Shown: positions 11,633 to 23,630 of the stretch, in pieces
Position numbering within the stretch: the first letter of the stretch is position 1
Layout of the letters: the number at the start of each line of letters is the position of its first letter
Origin: Cacajao melanocephalus
Taxonomy: Eukaryota; Chordata; Mammalia; Primates; Pitheciidae
Assembly (NCBI GenBank): GCA_963573385.1
Contig: CAUYLG010021632.1
Location: 304,721 to 368,720 of the forward strand
Reading direction: 5' to 3'
Length of the DNA stretch: 64,000 bases
Notes under the pieces: generated by a model
Told to the model about the DNA's origin: nothing
Database searches by the model: none
The model's input: the letters and a program-made list of their open reading frames with translations, nothing else
Position numbers and translations under genes: made by a program

Positions 11633-12184
11633 CCTGCCTTGGTTCCTTTGGGTCCCCTGCTAACCCAGGTCAGGGTAGGACTGAGTAAGGAGGCAATGTG
11701 GTCCAGATTTGTGCCAGAGAAAGAATGCTTTAACTACCCGGGGCTGGGGTGCGGTGTTCAGCTGGGCTTTCCAGAAGTTTTCCTGAGTCAATATTTCTAT
11801 CTTGACTTTTCTTCTCCCATCCACCAACTTGCCATATCAAATCCAACTCCTCCCATCCCTAAAAACCTGAATGGGAAGCTGCTGTCAGTCAGCCCTGATC
11901 CCAGGGATGCACGAGGCCTCATCTTGCATGAGGGAAGATCAACCTCAGATGAGATTCAGCTCCTCGAAAGCTTTGTGACTGGGAAAGAAGCAGGCAGGCC
12001 TGGAAGGGTTTGCAGAAGCAGCCCAGAGTGCCCCTAGGGCTGATTCACTGAGACCCTGGGACGTGACAGTAAGAAGCTGCAGGGCAATGGGACAAACTCT
12101 TATTTCCTGAGGTCCTGAACCTTCCGAGAGCCTAGAAAACCCATAATCGAGGGGCGTGGAAGTCAGCTCCTGCCCTTAAATCCA

Positions 12185-12480
12185 ACTGCCCTTTTAAAAT
12201 TTTTTATTTTTTATCTTCAGCTTTTAAGTTCAGAGGTACATGTGCAGGATGTGCAGTGTGTCATGGTGGTTTCCTGCACAGATCATCTCCTCACCTAGGT
12301 GGTAAGCCCAGCATGCATCAGCCATTCCTCCTGATACTCTCCCTTCTACCCCCACCAACCCAGCACAGGCCTCAATGTGTGTTGTTCCCTGCCACTTGTC
12401 CGTGTGTTCTCACTGTTCAACTCCCACTTATAAGTGAGACTACACGGTCGGTATTTGGTTTTCTGTCGAACTGCCCTCTT
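12185..12480 (-). mobile_element. L1 3' end fragment (antisense)
   Basis: After a T-rich start the + strand reads as a reversed L1 3' UTR and ORF2 end, including 'GGTACATGTGCAGGATGTGCAG', 'CACCTAGGTGGTAAGCCCAGCATGC' and 'CTCCCACTTATAAGTGAGA'. It is about 300 bases and 5'-truncated. Confidence 0.85.
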
Positions 12481-13192
12481 AATGCAGTGAGTGAGCCTGG
12501 TGCCTATCCCAAACCCTCCACACCCCACTTCTAGCTCTCAGAACTAGTTGACCAGCCAACTCCTGGACTCTGGGTCTACAGATGATTTGATGGAAGTGAT
12601 CTGAGGACAGGCCATCTTGTCTCTCTCCTTGCCTCTGGGCACCTCCAGCCATCTCAAGTGGATGCAACTAAGAGGTTTGGAAAAACCCTCCAACAAGAAA
12701 CTTCTAGGATTCTAGGACTCTAGGACTCTGGCCAACTGTGAAGATCCTCAGAGAAAAACATATCTCTGGCTCCCTATAACCTGTCAGCACTTTTTAAAAC
12801 AGCAGCATTTCACTTTGCTTTCCCTTCCACGCCACCCATGTGATCTTCAGTGTAGAGTGAGCTTCTAGCGACATGAGCTGGAGAGAAAGAGGAAGTGCAT
12901 CCTGACGGTTCATCTGATGGAAAAGGTAAGGGAGAGATCTTCCCTAATAACTCCCCATCTGGAAAGGAGGGAGTCACAAATGGCAGGGGAGGTGGGGACA
13001 CTGGCCCTCATCAGCTCAATTTGATGGATACTCACCTTACTCTCAGAAATCCGCCGATTAGCATTCCTCCTTCACCCCCCTCACAAACACGGGTACTTGC
13101 CCTTTCCCTGAATTCTCCACCAGCTGAGACCAGCCCGGGACATTTAAATTAGATTTCTCTCAAGTCTCAAGGATGACAAAAGAAAACAAGCA
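12481..13192. other. Intergenic sequence, nothing recognised
   Basis: Unique-looking sequence with a short 'TTCTAGGACTCTAGGACTCT' tandem at about 12710-12730. No gene or repeat family is recognised. Confidence 0.5.
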
Positions 13193-13196
13193 CCAA

Positions 13197-13817
13197 TGTA
13201 ACTGATTACCCCCATTTGTCTAAGAGAGAAAAAAGTTTATTTTTACAATTATGATTCTTTTCTCTTTTCTCCTTTCCCCTGTTCCCTGCATCCTACTTGG
13301 CTCTTTAGAAATGATTTTAACCTTTACCTTCCCTTCACCAGACACTCCCTGCAGGGTGAGCTTATCTAACTGTGTGTATACTTAGCAACTGCAGAGCGGA
13401 ACTCTCTCCTACCAGGCGCTTGCCTCGAGAGACAGCAGTCAATTTACAACCTGAAGTGTGCCCACTACAAAACGCTTTCCCACCTGAAGAGTATCTCAAG
13501 ACCACAACCACTTTATAACCGCGACCACTTTATAACCTAGCTCTGCCCATGATGGCACTAGCCCAACCACCTGGTAGATAACGCATGAACCACGTGGCCC
13601 CACACCTGCTGGCTCCCTCCCCTGCATGCCATTGATACCAAGTCCCCCTTTAAAAGCCCCGACTTTCTGCCCCAAAGTGAAGTGCTAGCCTTAAATGCAG
13701 AAGCCCGGACTTTCTCCCCTAAGCTAAACTTTGGAATAAAGTCACTTTCTTTATACCAGACCTCTTGTCAGTTGGACTGTACAAGTGGCAAGCAGCTGAA
13801 CCTGCATTTTGGTTACA
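13197..13817 (+). mobile_element. Solo LTR of an endogenous retrovirus (ERV1-like) with intact target duplication
   Basis: The element is 621 bases. It starts TGTAAC and ends GGTTACA, so its ends are short inverted repeats with the expected TG...CA. It is flanked by the same four bases, CCAA, at 13193-13196 and 13818-13821; a four-base duplication is typical of ERV1-class integration. A TATA-like TTTAAAAG lies at 13649-13656 and a poly(A) signal AATAAA at 13735-13740, the usual U3-R order, giving + orientation. The U3 part has two small internal duplications: ACCACTTTATAACC occurs twice at about 13500-13540, and CCCGACTTTCTGCCCC is nearly repeated either side of 13700. No internal viral sequence adjoins, so this is a recombined solo LTR. 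I do not recognise the subfamily. Confidence 0.85.
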
Positions 13818-14384
13818 CCAAGAACAGCATATTATTAGATCATCTGGTTCACAGGCAGCAGCATGGGTATCCCGTGTCATGCCTTCCTTCCTGGTTCTCT
13901 GCCTGCCTTCAGGAGACAGGGCCCATCTTTAATCCCTGCCACCGACAAGCCTGATAAAGTGAGACCCAGAGTAACGTGGGCTTCCTGTTTTGCATGGACT
14001 GTGTATCCATCCTGCTGTTAAAGTCGGCTCCTCCTGATCTGGGGTCTGGATCATGTCCTCTCAGTCTTCCCAAGCTCTTTGCTCCTGCACTTGTCTTCTC
14101 TTTGCTACATCCATTTCCCCATCTCTTCCCGATTATTCGCCTCAGCAGAGAACACCTCCCATTTTAGCAAGCCTTTCCTTGAGCCCACGTCCTCCTTTAG
14201 CTTCCACCCATATTGCTCTTTTCCTTGGAAGGGCAAAATTCTAGAGAGCTGTCTGCAGACACTGTCTTCCATCCTTTTTCTTACAACAGTTTCCAGTTTG
14301 AGTTTTATCTCTGTTATTCCTTTAAAATAATCTTTTCAAGTTCACTAGTGGTTCCACCTTGCAATGGCTTCTTTGCTGGTCTGA

Positions 14385-15238
14385 AAGTCGGGGATTAACA
14401 AACTCAGTGTCTTCCTGCCATCCTCTCACAAAATAGTCACACACAGCTTCTGACACCTAATGTATAGGGCTTCTCCCCACACACCAAGCAAGCACTCCTC
14501 CGGCAGCTGACACCAGCTGGGTGCCCTCGAACTCAATTCAGTTCCAACACCACCTACCTGGAGATAGCATCAGATCCCATATTTAAGGGTTCATTCTCAC
14601 AAGACCGCCTCCCACTTCTAGTGCCAGTCTCAAGCTCCAGGTTGTTCGACCCATGTGTCTGATGATTGACGACACGTATATCACGGTTCCTACAATCTCC
14701 TCATTGGGTTTGATTAATTTGCTAGAGTGGCTTACAGAGCTCAGGGAAGCATCTACATTTACCTGTTTACTATAAAGGATACAGTTGAAGAGATGCAGAG
14801 GGCGAGGTATGGGAAGGGGCTTGGAGCTTCCATGCCCTCCCTGGGTGTGCCACCCTCCAGGAACCTCCAAAGATTCAGCTGTCTTGAAGCTCTCTGAACC
14901 CTGTCCTTTTGGGTTTTTATGGACACTTCATTGTGCAGGCATGATTGATTAAGTCACTGCCCATTGGAGATCAACTCATCCTTCAGCCTCTCTCCCCTCC
15001 CTGGATATTTCAGGGTGAAGCTGAGAGTCCCAACCCTCTAATCCTGCCTTGGCCTTTCCAGCAACCAGCCCCCATCCTGGAGCTGCCTATTGGCTGCCAG
15101 CCCCCAGTAATTTCATTCGCATATGAAGACACCTTTTTTTTTTTAACATAAAATCCCTTTGAAGATTTCAAGAATTTTAGGAGTTGTATGCCAAGAGACA
15201 GGGACGAAGACCAAATATATATTTCACAATATCACAGC
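14385..15238 (+). mobile_element. MER21-type LTR (ERVL class)
   Basis: The sequence follows the MER21 LTR consensus as I know it. It has 'AACAAACTCAGTGTCTTCCTGCC' near the 5' side, 'CACCAAGCAAGCACTCCTC', 'CACCTACCTGGAGATAGC', 'GTTTGATTAATTTGCTAGAG', 'CCTGTCCTTTTGGGTTTTTATGG', and the end 'GACCAAATATATATTTCACAATATCACA'. An A/T-rich interruption lies at about 15132-15150. The first bases are diverged, so the start is approximate. Confidence 0.75.
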
Positions 15239-15935
15239 TGGCTTTATCTTCCTTGATCTCCCAACAGCTTTCTGCATAACTGACTTGCTCCTTTTGGAAA
15301 CACTTTTGGTTTCCCCTCCCTCATTGGCTGCTGCTGCTCAGTCTCATTGGCTGACCCCATCATCTTTTTCTGGAGGAGCTCTGCGTATTAGACAGTCTCT
15401 GAAAGGTTCTTTGACACTCTTACTTTGTCTAACTACATTCTCCCCCACCCTGATGTCTCCTTTATTTCTGTTGCTTTTAGGATGTGGCTCTGGGAGATTA
15501 TTCCTTAACTGTTACCTGCCCTGGCCACATTTGAAGTGAGTCCTGGGATTGAGTCTGCCTTGGGACTGGATGGCTTTCAGGACCAGCCCAATGCCTGCTT
15601 GCGCAAGTTTGGGAGACTGAGTGTGGTTTTAAGCTCTGAGAGTCAAAGACATTGTCAGGCCGGGTTCATGGACTTTTGGCAATTCAGTTTATCGGAAAAT
15701 AGCGTTTAGCTGTATTTGCTTCCAATCGATTTCTTATGCCAGTAACTCATGAACCACAACTGAAGCTCTTTCCTCGTCCTAGTTGCCCTATCTGTTATTA
15801 TTATTTTTCTTCTGTATCTCCAAGTCTCCTTGTCAACTTCCTGGTGGCTACCTTGGGGTCATCTGAGAGTCAGCTTCTGTGGGAAAAGCAACACCTTTAA
15901 TCTGATGTTTGTCACAGTACTGACTCTCTGTAAGA
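15239..15935. other. Intergenic sequence at the GC-rich to AT-rich change
   Basis: No gene or repeat is recognised. Base composition falls from GC-rich on the left to AT-rich on the right over roughly this stretch. Confidence 0.45.
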
Positions 15936-15942
15936 TCATTTT

Positions 15943-15986
<44 letters not shown>

Positions 15987-16385
15987 TATTGTAGTTTAGG
16001 TTCTGGGGTACATGTGCAGATAATGCAGGGTTGTCGCATAGGTATGTACATATCAAGGTGGTTTGCTACCTCCATTCCCCCTTCATCTATATCTGGCATT
16101 TCTCCCCACATTATCCCTCCCCATTCTCCTCTCCACTGCTGTCCCTCCCCTAGACCCCCCACAACAGACCCCAGTATGTGATGCTTCCCTCCCTGTGACC
16201 ATGTGTTCCAATTGTTCAACACCCGCCTATGAGTGAGAACATGCGGTGTTTGATTTTCTGTTCTTGTGTCAGTTTGCTGAGAATGATGGTGTCCAGGTTC
16301 ATCCATGTCCCTACGAAGGACATGAATTCATCATTTTTGAGGGCTGCATAATATTCCATGGTGTATATGTGCCACATTTCCCTGT
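15936..16385 (-). mobile_element. Truncated young L1 3' end (antisense) with (TTTC)n tail
   Basis: The TTTC microsatellite (15943-15986) is the reverse complement of a degenerate poly(A) tail. It is followed by a reversed L1 3' UTR with 'GGGGTACATGTGCAGATAATGC', 'CCCCAGTATGTGATGCTTCCC' and 'CACCCGCCTATGAGTGAGAACA', then the C-terminal end of ORF2. The 3' UTR matches the copies at 43.4, 58.8 and 61.1 kb rather than the ape L1PA tail. It is about 450 bases and 5'-truncated. Confidence 0.88.
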
Positions 16386-19300
16386 CCTCGGTGAATGTTT
16401 ATTGAATAGTCTATAATGTTTTAGACTCAGACGAATTTTTGTCACATTTTAGATGACTATTTTAATGATTCTGGCCTCTTAAATGCATCAAATAGGCAAT
16501 TTCTACAAACAGCAACATTTACAGGTAATGCTTCATGGGGTACTTCTGGCTTTCTCTAATATACCACTTTTCTGAAAGATTTTAAGTAATTTTCTACACC
16601 TTACCTTATTTGTCATGATTTTTTTGTTTCTTAAGCTGTCAGCATGGAATAAAAATACATAAGAATTTTCTAAAAAATTAAACTTTACATACAGAGTTTC
16701 AAACAGCATATTTCTATTTAAATTACACTCTTTTGAATTATGTATAGAAAATTTGAACATCAATCAAGATGAAAATGCTAAATATCAGATATAAATCAAT
16801 AGCCTTTAAAAATGTACAAGGGATCATTGTTCTGCTGTGTTTAGAAGTGGAAGCAAAGCATTCTCAATGATGTGTGGGTGTCTATTCCAAGAGACTGCAA
16901 AAGAGATGACAGAGTGGAGTGAAGGACCATATTTCCAGGAGGTTAAAAAGTGCTAAAGGCTGACTGAGCAACTACAGGAGAAAGAAGTCCTTTCTCTACA
17001 TGATCTGGGAGTTCTGAAAGGTTGTAACAGACGCTCTCATAGTGCAAGGGACAGCTATGGCATAAATACACGTGGACAGAGGAGCTGGTGTAATTAATCC
17101 AAGGTCACAATCAATTCAGAGCAGGATTCAACTGAGATGTCACTGCAGGAAAATAATGCTGCTAAAAACACGATAGAACTTTCAAAGGCATATGAAGTAA
17201 GTTTTATATACTGTAACACATAAACCACCATATAATCTATTCTAAATAGTTCAATGCAAAATTTCCATCAAAAGTACAGGAAAAAAGTAAAATCCCACCA
17301 CTGTAAACTCATGTGTTTTTTGTCCCTCTTCTACTAAATTTTTACTCTAGAAGTTTTGCTACCCCCAAATCTTATATTGTGTAGGTCTTCGGGAAAAGGC
17401 AAAATGGCAGTCTGGGGACAAAGTGTCCACACTGCCCCACCCCATGGTCCAATGACATCTCTAGGGCCAAACTTTCTCTCCTAGCCTGGCTCCTGGGGAG
17501 CTGCTGAGCCTCATGTTCTCCCCTCTATTCCAGGTCAGAGTATTAAGCCCACCCACGTGGGGTAAATGTTTCTCACAAAGGACCGCAGATACTCTTGAAT
17601 TTCATTAAATTTCACTTAAAAATGAGACAAATTACCACAACAAAGTTTCTAGCCACAGCATGGGTAGGTAGTTCAGCAGCCCATGTTCACCCTGACTAGC
17701 TGGGCATGAGACCTTCCCCCACTGAGCAGGCTCCATGAGCAGCCAAAGTCCATGCAGAGAGACCCAGACGCTGATCACATTTCAGTTCTGGTCCTGTAAG
17801 TGGCTTGCCTGGCACTTACATTAATTGTTTAAAATCAACCCTCAGATTCAAGAACATTTACATAGAAATTAAACACTAACTAACAATAACCAGATAATTA
17901 GGGACCACCACCAGATTTTGTGAAAGAAATAAGGTTTTAAGAGAAATAAGAATAACTATGTTTTACATCTAAAACACTAAAATCTTAATGTTCTGAGGAT
18001 TTTAAAAAATAAATCTTATAAAAATGACCATTTAAAGTAAACAGCCATATATATTGGTCAATGAACTCATTCTTATAATCTGAAAATCCTAGCACTTTCA
18101 GAGCAGCACAATTTTTTTTTGGTTGAAAGAAAATAGAATAAAGAATACAAGTATAATTATGATGCATGATCCAACGTGTTCAAATGTTGTCTTTTTGGCT
18201 TTGCTTTAAAATACAATTTTTAGGCTAAGAGAGTTGAACTTTGGTAAATATTAGCAATTGCTCGGTCAATATAGTGACATTCCTTATTTTCAATCACAAA
18301 TTATTGTTATTCCTTATTTTCAATTACCAATATGTCAGATAGATAAATTTCTTTAAGTTGGGTTCTTAAATTTCCTTCACTGTAAAAACTGGATGATTTG
18401 CTTAATAACCACAAATATTTCCTGAGCATGTATGATGCCCACATCACAGAAATGAACACAGTAGAATACAAAGATGTAAGTTTTCCTCTCTAAGATTTTA
18501 TCTTCTTGATGGGGAGATAAACCACACACAAGAATGACAAGCACAGATAAATAAAGAGACTGTACTTGGCATGGTCCAGATTAAAAGAGACTTTGGAGAG
18601 CCAAAAGCAAAAAGAACATTCATTTTTAGAAGTCAGAAGAAAAGCATCATAAAAGAAATAGAGTTGTGCAAGGGGAAACATGATGGTTTCAATCTAAGAA
18701 ACAGGATGTGTTTTCTGGGATGTAAAGGTGATGCTAGAGAGGAGAGAGACTGGTATCCATCCTTTCCACTAAACGTTAGCTTTTCAATTGCTCATATGTA
18801 TACATTATATTATGTTAACTACAGAATGCATTGACTTTGGTTAATCAGATTTTAATTCAATTTTTTTACATAAAGACTTTCCATTCTAATCTCACGTTCT
18901 TAAATATTTTATATCCTTGTTCTTTCCTGATATCCATATTTCTATAATTCCTATGGCTAGAATTAATCATTCTCAAGGGTTGTCTAACTCTGCAGGATTC
19001 TATAATCTCATGCCCTTCATACAGAGTACCTTGGGTGATATTTTGGTCCTCATCTTTTTGATCTTTCAAAACTTATTTCACTATCAGATCCATACTAAGC
19101 AAGCCCCATTGTATCTCTATTAAATATACACAAGAAGTGACGGAAGACTGAAGATATCACCAAAATATCCAAAGAAAGAGGGCTTGCAGAATTTATGTTT
19201 TTAAAAATATAATGATGATATAAATGAAGATTCCATTTTAGATATAAAATTCGAAACCCCCCAGGCTATAACTGTGGGTTCCAGAAATGATCTCCCACCA

Positions 19301-19799
19301 AAATTTTCACAATTAGTACCTTTCACTCTTCTGCTGGACAGAACTCTGAAATACAGGGCACATGTTTTTCGTGACTCCTGTTTTCCCTTAGCCTCCCTAC
19401 TCACCTCCACTTTCTCTTTCTCTTTCAGGACGAAACAGCTTTCTCTTTATAGATCTAAGGTTCTCCCTCCGTCATCTGTCATATAGAAAAGAGATTTAGA
19501 TATGATTTTATAATGATATCTGAAGGGCTTAATATGCTGCCCTCAGTGAATATTTTCATTTTGAAAGAGGACCACAGCAAAACGGCAATGCTTTGCTCAA
19601 GGGAAAGCATTGCCATAAATTGAATAACATCATGTGAGAAGAAAGATGTTTTTTTTTTAGTGGGAGAATTGTTTGCAGAGTTTTTGATGATCATAAACTA
19701 GCAAATACCTTCCCAACACTTGACTCATTTTACACTTATACAATTAGCTAGCATATCTCTACTAATGACTAGGTGGTAGTATTAACAGTATTAGTAAAC
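16386..19799. other. AT-rich intergenic sequence, nothing recognised
   Basis: I see no gene and no repeat I can name. A GC-richer, unique-looking patch lies at about 17395-17830. A 16-base block (ATTCCTTATTTTCAAT) at 18279-18294 recurs at 18309-18324. Confidence 0.5.
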
Positions 19800-20000
19800 G
19801 ATAATAACAGCTAATGTTTGGATGCTTATTACTATTAATAGCTAATATCCACTGCACACTTATCTAAGCATTTTACATGTATTATCATTCAATCTGCATC
19901 ATTATTCCTAACTTAAAGATGAAGATGCTGAAACACAAAGAGGTTAAGAATGCACCCAAAGAGCTGGAATCAAATCCAGGAAGTATAAACAACTAGATCA
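19800..20000 (+). mobile_element. MIR SINE
   Basis: The order 'ATAACAGCTAATGTTTGG', 'AAGCATTTTACATGTATTATC', 'AAAGATGAAGATGCTGAAACAC', 'AGAGGTTAAG' and 'TCAAATCCAGG' follows the MIR consensus from end to end. Confidence 0.85.
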
Positions 20001-21689
20001 TGACTGCTAAGAATTCGTGGCCACAGACTCACAGGGAAGAGTAACTGGCCCCTGTGCACTTAGATGCACAGTGTTAGGTCACTTCCTATGGTGACCCAGC
20101 TAAAGCCATAGGAGTCTTCAGGTATAGAACTCCAGGTATAGACTTTTCTGACTTCCCTCCAACTAATTCAGCAAAAATGTAACAGGCATTTTTTTAATGT
20201 GTCAGGTACTGAAGATACAAAAGGAATCTAGTGACCTTTCTACTCTGTGTTTCACACATTTTTATGGTGAGAGTATCCTCAGCCACTAAAAGAAACAGTG
20301 ATTTCTTCACGTTCGTAGAAAGAAAACTCTGAGAAGACCTTCCCTTCTCTTTCCTTTAAGACAAAGTGGAGTTAGGTTGCAGTATGAGCTATTGGAGCCA
20401 GAAAGAAATTCATGAAATATGTATCCATATATTCATAATATAACACAAACCTCCTTGTTTTACCGGTGAAAGTTACCTGGTGTTTTGCTCTTTTCACCAC
20501 CATCTGCACTACCTACATTCTTCCAGTTAGAAGTAAAACAAAATTTTCAAAAAAAGAGCATGAGATCCAAAATGTTATGCTTCCAAATCACTGAGACATT
20601 TTTACAACTTGTATCCAGGGAAGAAAGCTGAATCAGAAGAGAGGCCGGCATGAGACACACTACGTCTCTTCCTTCTCTAGCAACATTTTTATGCTGGCAC
20701 AGAAAGGAAAGAAATGAAAAGACAGAACCAGTATTAATGAACCACTGGCCAAGCAAAAGGTCAGCATGACACTCTCCAGATGGATTTTGCTGGCAATTTT
20801 AAGAAGTTATGTGATCTTTTGACCCAAAACTGGGCGTTGTCTTTGAGCTGTGAAAAAGTCTTAAGACAGCTGTGACTTCAAGATAAAGATTCAAGATGAA
20901 AACAAGATTTTCAGCACCCCTGGTCAATGCTGAAACCCAAGGGTAATAATGCCACAACAACGATTTTCTTAGAGAACAAAAACCTGTAATGTGTCTGTTC
21001 TTTTAGCCTTTTTTCTAGTCATGCAAATAGTCATAAATTTTGACACTGTTTCCTATATAATATGATCACTGCTTGCTTCTTCCTTGAAAACTATTTTGCA
21101 TTATTCGCTGGTATTTGGGGACCAAATTTCAATGTGTGGAATGTATGCCACTTAAATAGATTTTACGGTCCTCTGCCTATCAGAGATGCTCCAAAGTGGA
21201 AACGTAACTGTTATTGAAGGGTTAAGGCCACTCTATAGTCATTTCTTAGGCTTTGTAATATGCAAGAGAGCCTAAACTAAAACATGAATAATGTTTTTTA
21301 ATATACCAAAAGCCGACTGCCTTAAGTTGTTTTTTCTCCCTGCTTAAACCAAAGCACAATAGGAGTAAGCGTTATCGCAATTCAAAATCCATTTCAGGCC
21401 AAGCACCAACAATAAATTATGAATACTTTAAATAATGAAAATATGCATGTGAAATGTTAATATTTTTATGCTTATAAAAGTAGCAAATATAGGGCAAAGA
21501 AAAACTTCTCAGACCCCTCCTAAACTATGAATACACTGAAAAATAATTCAGTAGTCAGGATGGAAAAACATTTCTTAGTGTGAAAGTAGCTGCTAGGGAG
21601 AGATTACCAAGGACTGGCCTTATATTTATATAGATAAGATGATTGCCTTTTTGATGATTTTATTCAAAAATATCAATTAAATATTATAT
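20001..21689. other. AT-rich intergenic sequence, nothing recognised
   Basis: No gene, RNA gene or named repeat could be supported here by eye. Confidence 0.45.
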
Positions 21690-21970
21690 GTCTAATATTT
21701 ATTGAGTGCTAACTACGCACCAAGCATTCTACATATTGACTTCTTAAATCCTCGTAACAAATCTTTGAGGTAGCTATTAACTTGAAACATGTAAAATTCA
21801 CATCTTTGTGGGTCAAAAGAGTCAAATATTGGCAAATACATAGGGTCTGACCCAAATACTAATGTTTTCATTTTACAGGTGGTTCAGATAAATTAAGTAA
21901 CGTGTCCAAATACCTGGTAGAGTTGGAATTTCAACACTTACTCTTTTACAACCCCATTGTACCCTGCTTT
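21690..21970 (+). mobile_element. MIR SINE
   Basis: 'TAATATTTATTGAGTGCTAACTACGC' and 'TAAATCCTCGTAACAAATCTTTGAGG' are followed, after an insertion of about 70 bases, by 'CATTTTACAGGTGGTTCAG' and 'TAGAGTTGGAATTTCAAC'. The pattern is a diverged MIR. Confidence 0.8.
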
Positions 21971-22740
21971 ATCTAAAGTAATTATAATTAAATTATCCCA
22001 CAGCCCCTCAAACTACAAATATACTGCCCTCCCTCTTACTCAAACCAAAAGACCTGAATGGTTTCAGTGCCTTACCTTTAGGTTAAGGATTTGATTCTAT
22101 TAGAATCCTTTTCTCTACATACCCACTGCCCTTCTTTCATCAGCTTAATTGTACCTTCACTGTCACTGCATTTGCTGAGCCAAAATTTGGAACATGTGAT
22201 TAGAAATAAACATGTATATTTATGAGAAAAAGAATATAAAATAATTGCAATTGATACTATTGTTCAAATCAGTGGCGGAAAGACTAAACTATTCAATAAA
22301 TAATAATGAAGTGGCCAGTTCTTTAGAAAGAAAAAGTACAATTAGTTTCCTTCTTCATGATACAATTACATAATTTTGACTTTTCAAATTACTAAATCTG
22401 AGCAGCCAAACTTAAAACAGTATCTTTGGGACTTAGAGAAGTATTTCTTAGATAAGGCACAAAAATATCACCTAACTTTCAACATGCAATAAAAGATCTA
22501 ATACAGTTAAAAGACAAACTATTGTTTGGTAGAAAATATCTGTAACACATACAACTAAAGATTAAACATCAGAATACAGAACTCCAAGAAATAGGTTAAA
22601 AGAAAAAAAAGACAATCCTAATAGAAATAGGAAATTCACGTAAGAGAAAGGCAAATTACCAATAAATATATAAAACATTCTGTCTCACTAGAATTTGGTT
22701 AAAATATTAATATTAAATTATTAAGAAAGAATTCTCATCA

Positions 22741-23090
<350 letters not shown>

Positions 23091-23447
23091 TTATGTAGCC
23101 ACCAGAATATACTAGCAGCTGAGAGTAGTTTCTATGTTTTGTTGCTATTATGGAACACCTGTAATTCTGTGTGATACAAAGTACAGGAGCACTTCTAGTG
23201 GTGAGCAGAGGCAATCAGAGGCACCATGGCTGGGGCAGGGGTTGCCAAAGAGTAGAACCAAGACACTCTCCTTTCCCTCAGAAACTGTACAGAAGTGTTT
23301 AATATTCATAGAAAAACTATCAAGCACTTCTTGTGCACTAGGTATTTGCTAGATCCTGTATAACATATCTGGGAGACTTCTAAGAAAAACAACAGACTTA
23401 TCTAAGCCTGGAAAGTAAATTGAGAGACAGAATAATATAAATCCAGG

Positions 23448-23630
23448 GTTCCCAAACTCTAACATGGATCAAAATCACCATGACAGCTTGTTAAAACACA
23501 AATTTCTGGGTTCAACTCAGAGTGTTTCTGATTCAGTAGGTCAGAAGTTAGGGCCCAATAATTTGCATTTTTATCAAATTCCCAAAATATGCTCTTGCTG
23601 TTGATTCAGCAGTCATATGTTGAGAACCAC
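23448..23630 (+). mobile_element. MER5A-type hAT-Charlie DNA transposon
   Basis: The motif order fits MER5A: 'GTTCCCAAACTCTAACATGG', 'ATCAAAATCACC', 'CAGCTTGTTAAAACACA', 'TTCTGATTCAGTAGGTC', 'AATTTGCATTT', and the closing 'GTTGAGAACCACT'. The two ends are inverted copies, as expected for this short non-autonomous element. Confidence 0.85.
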
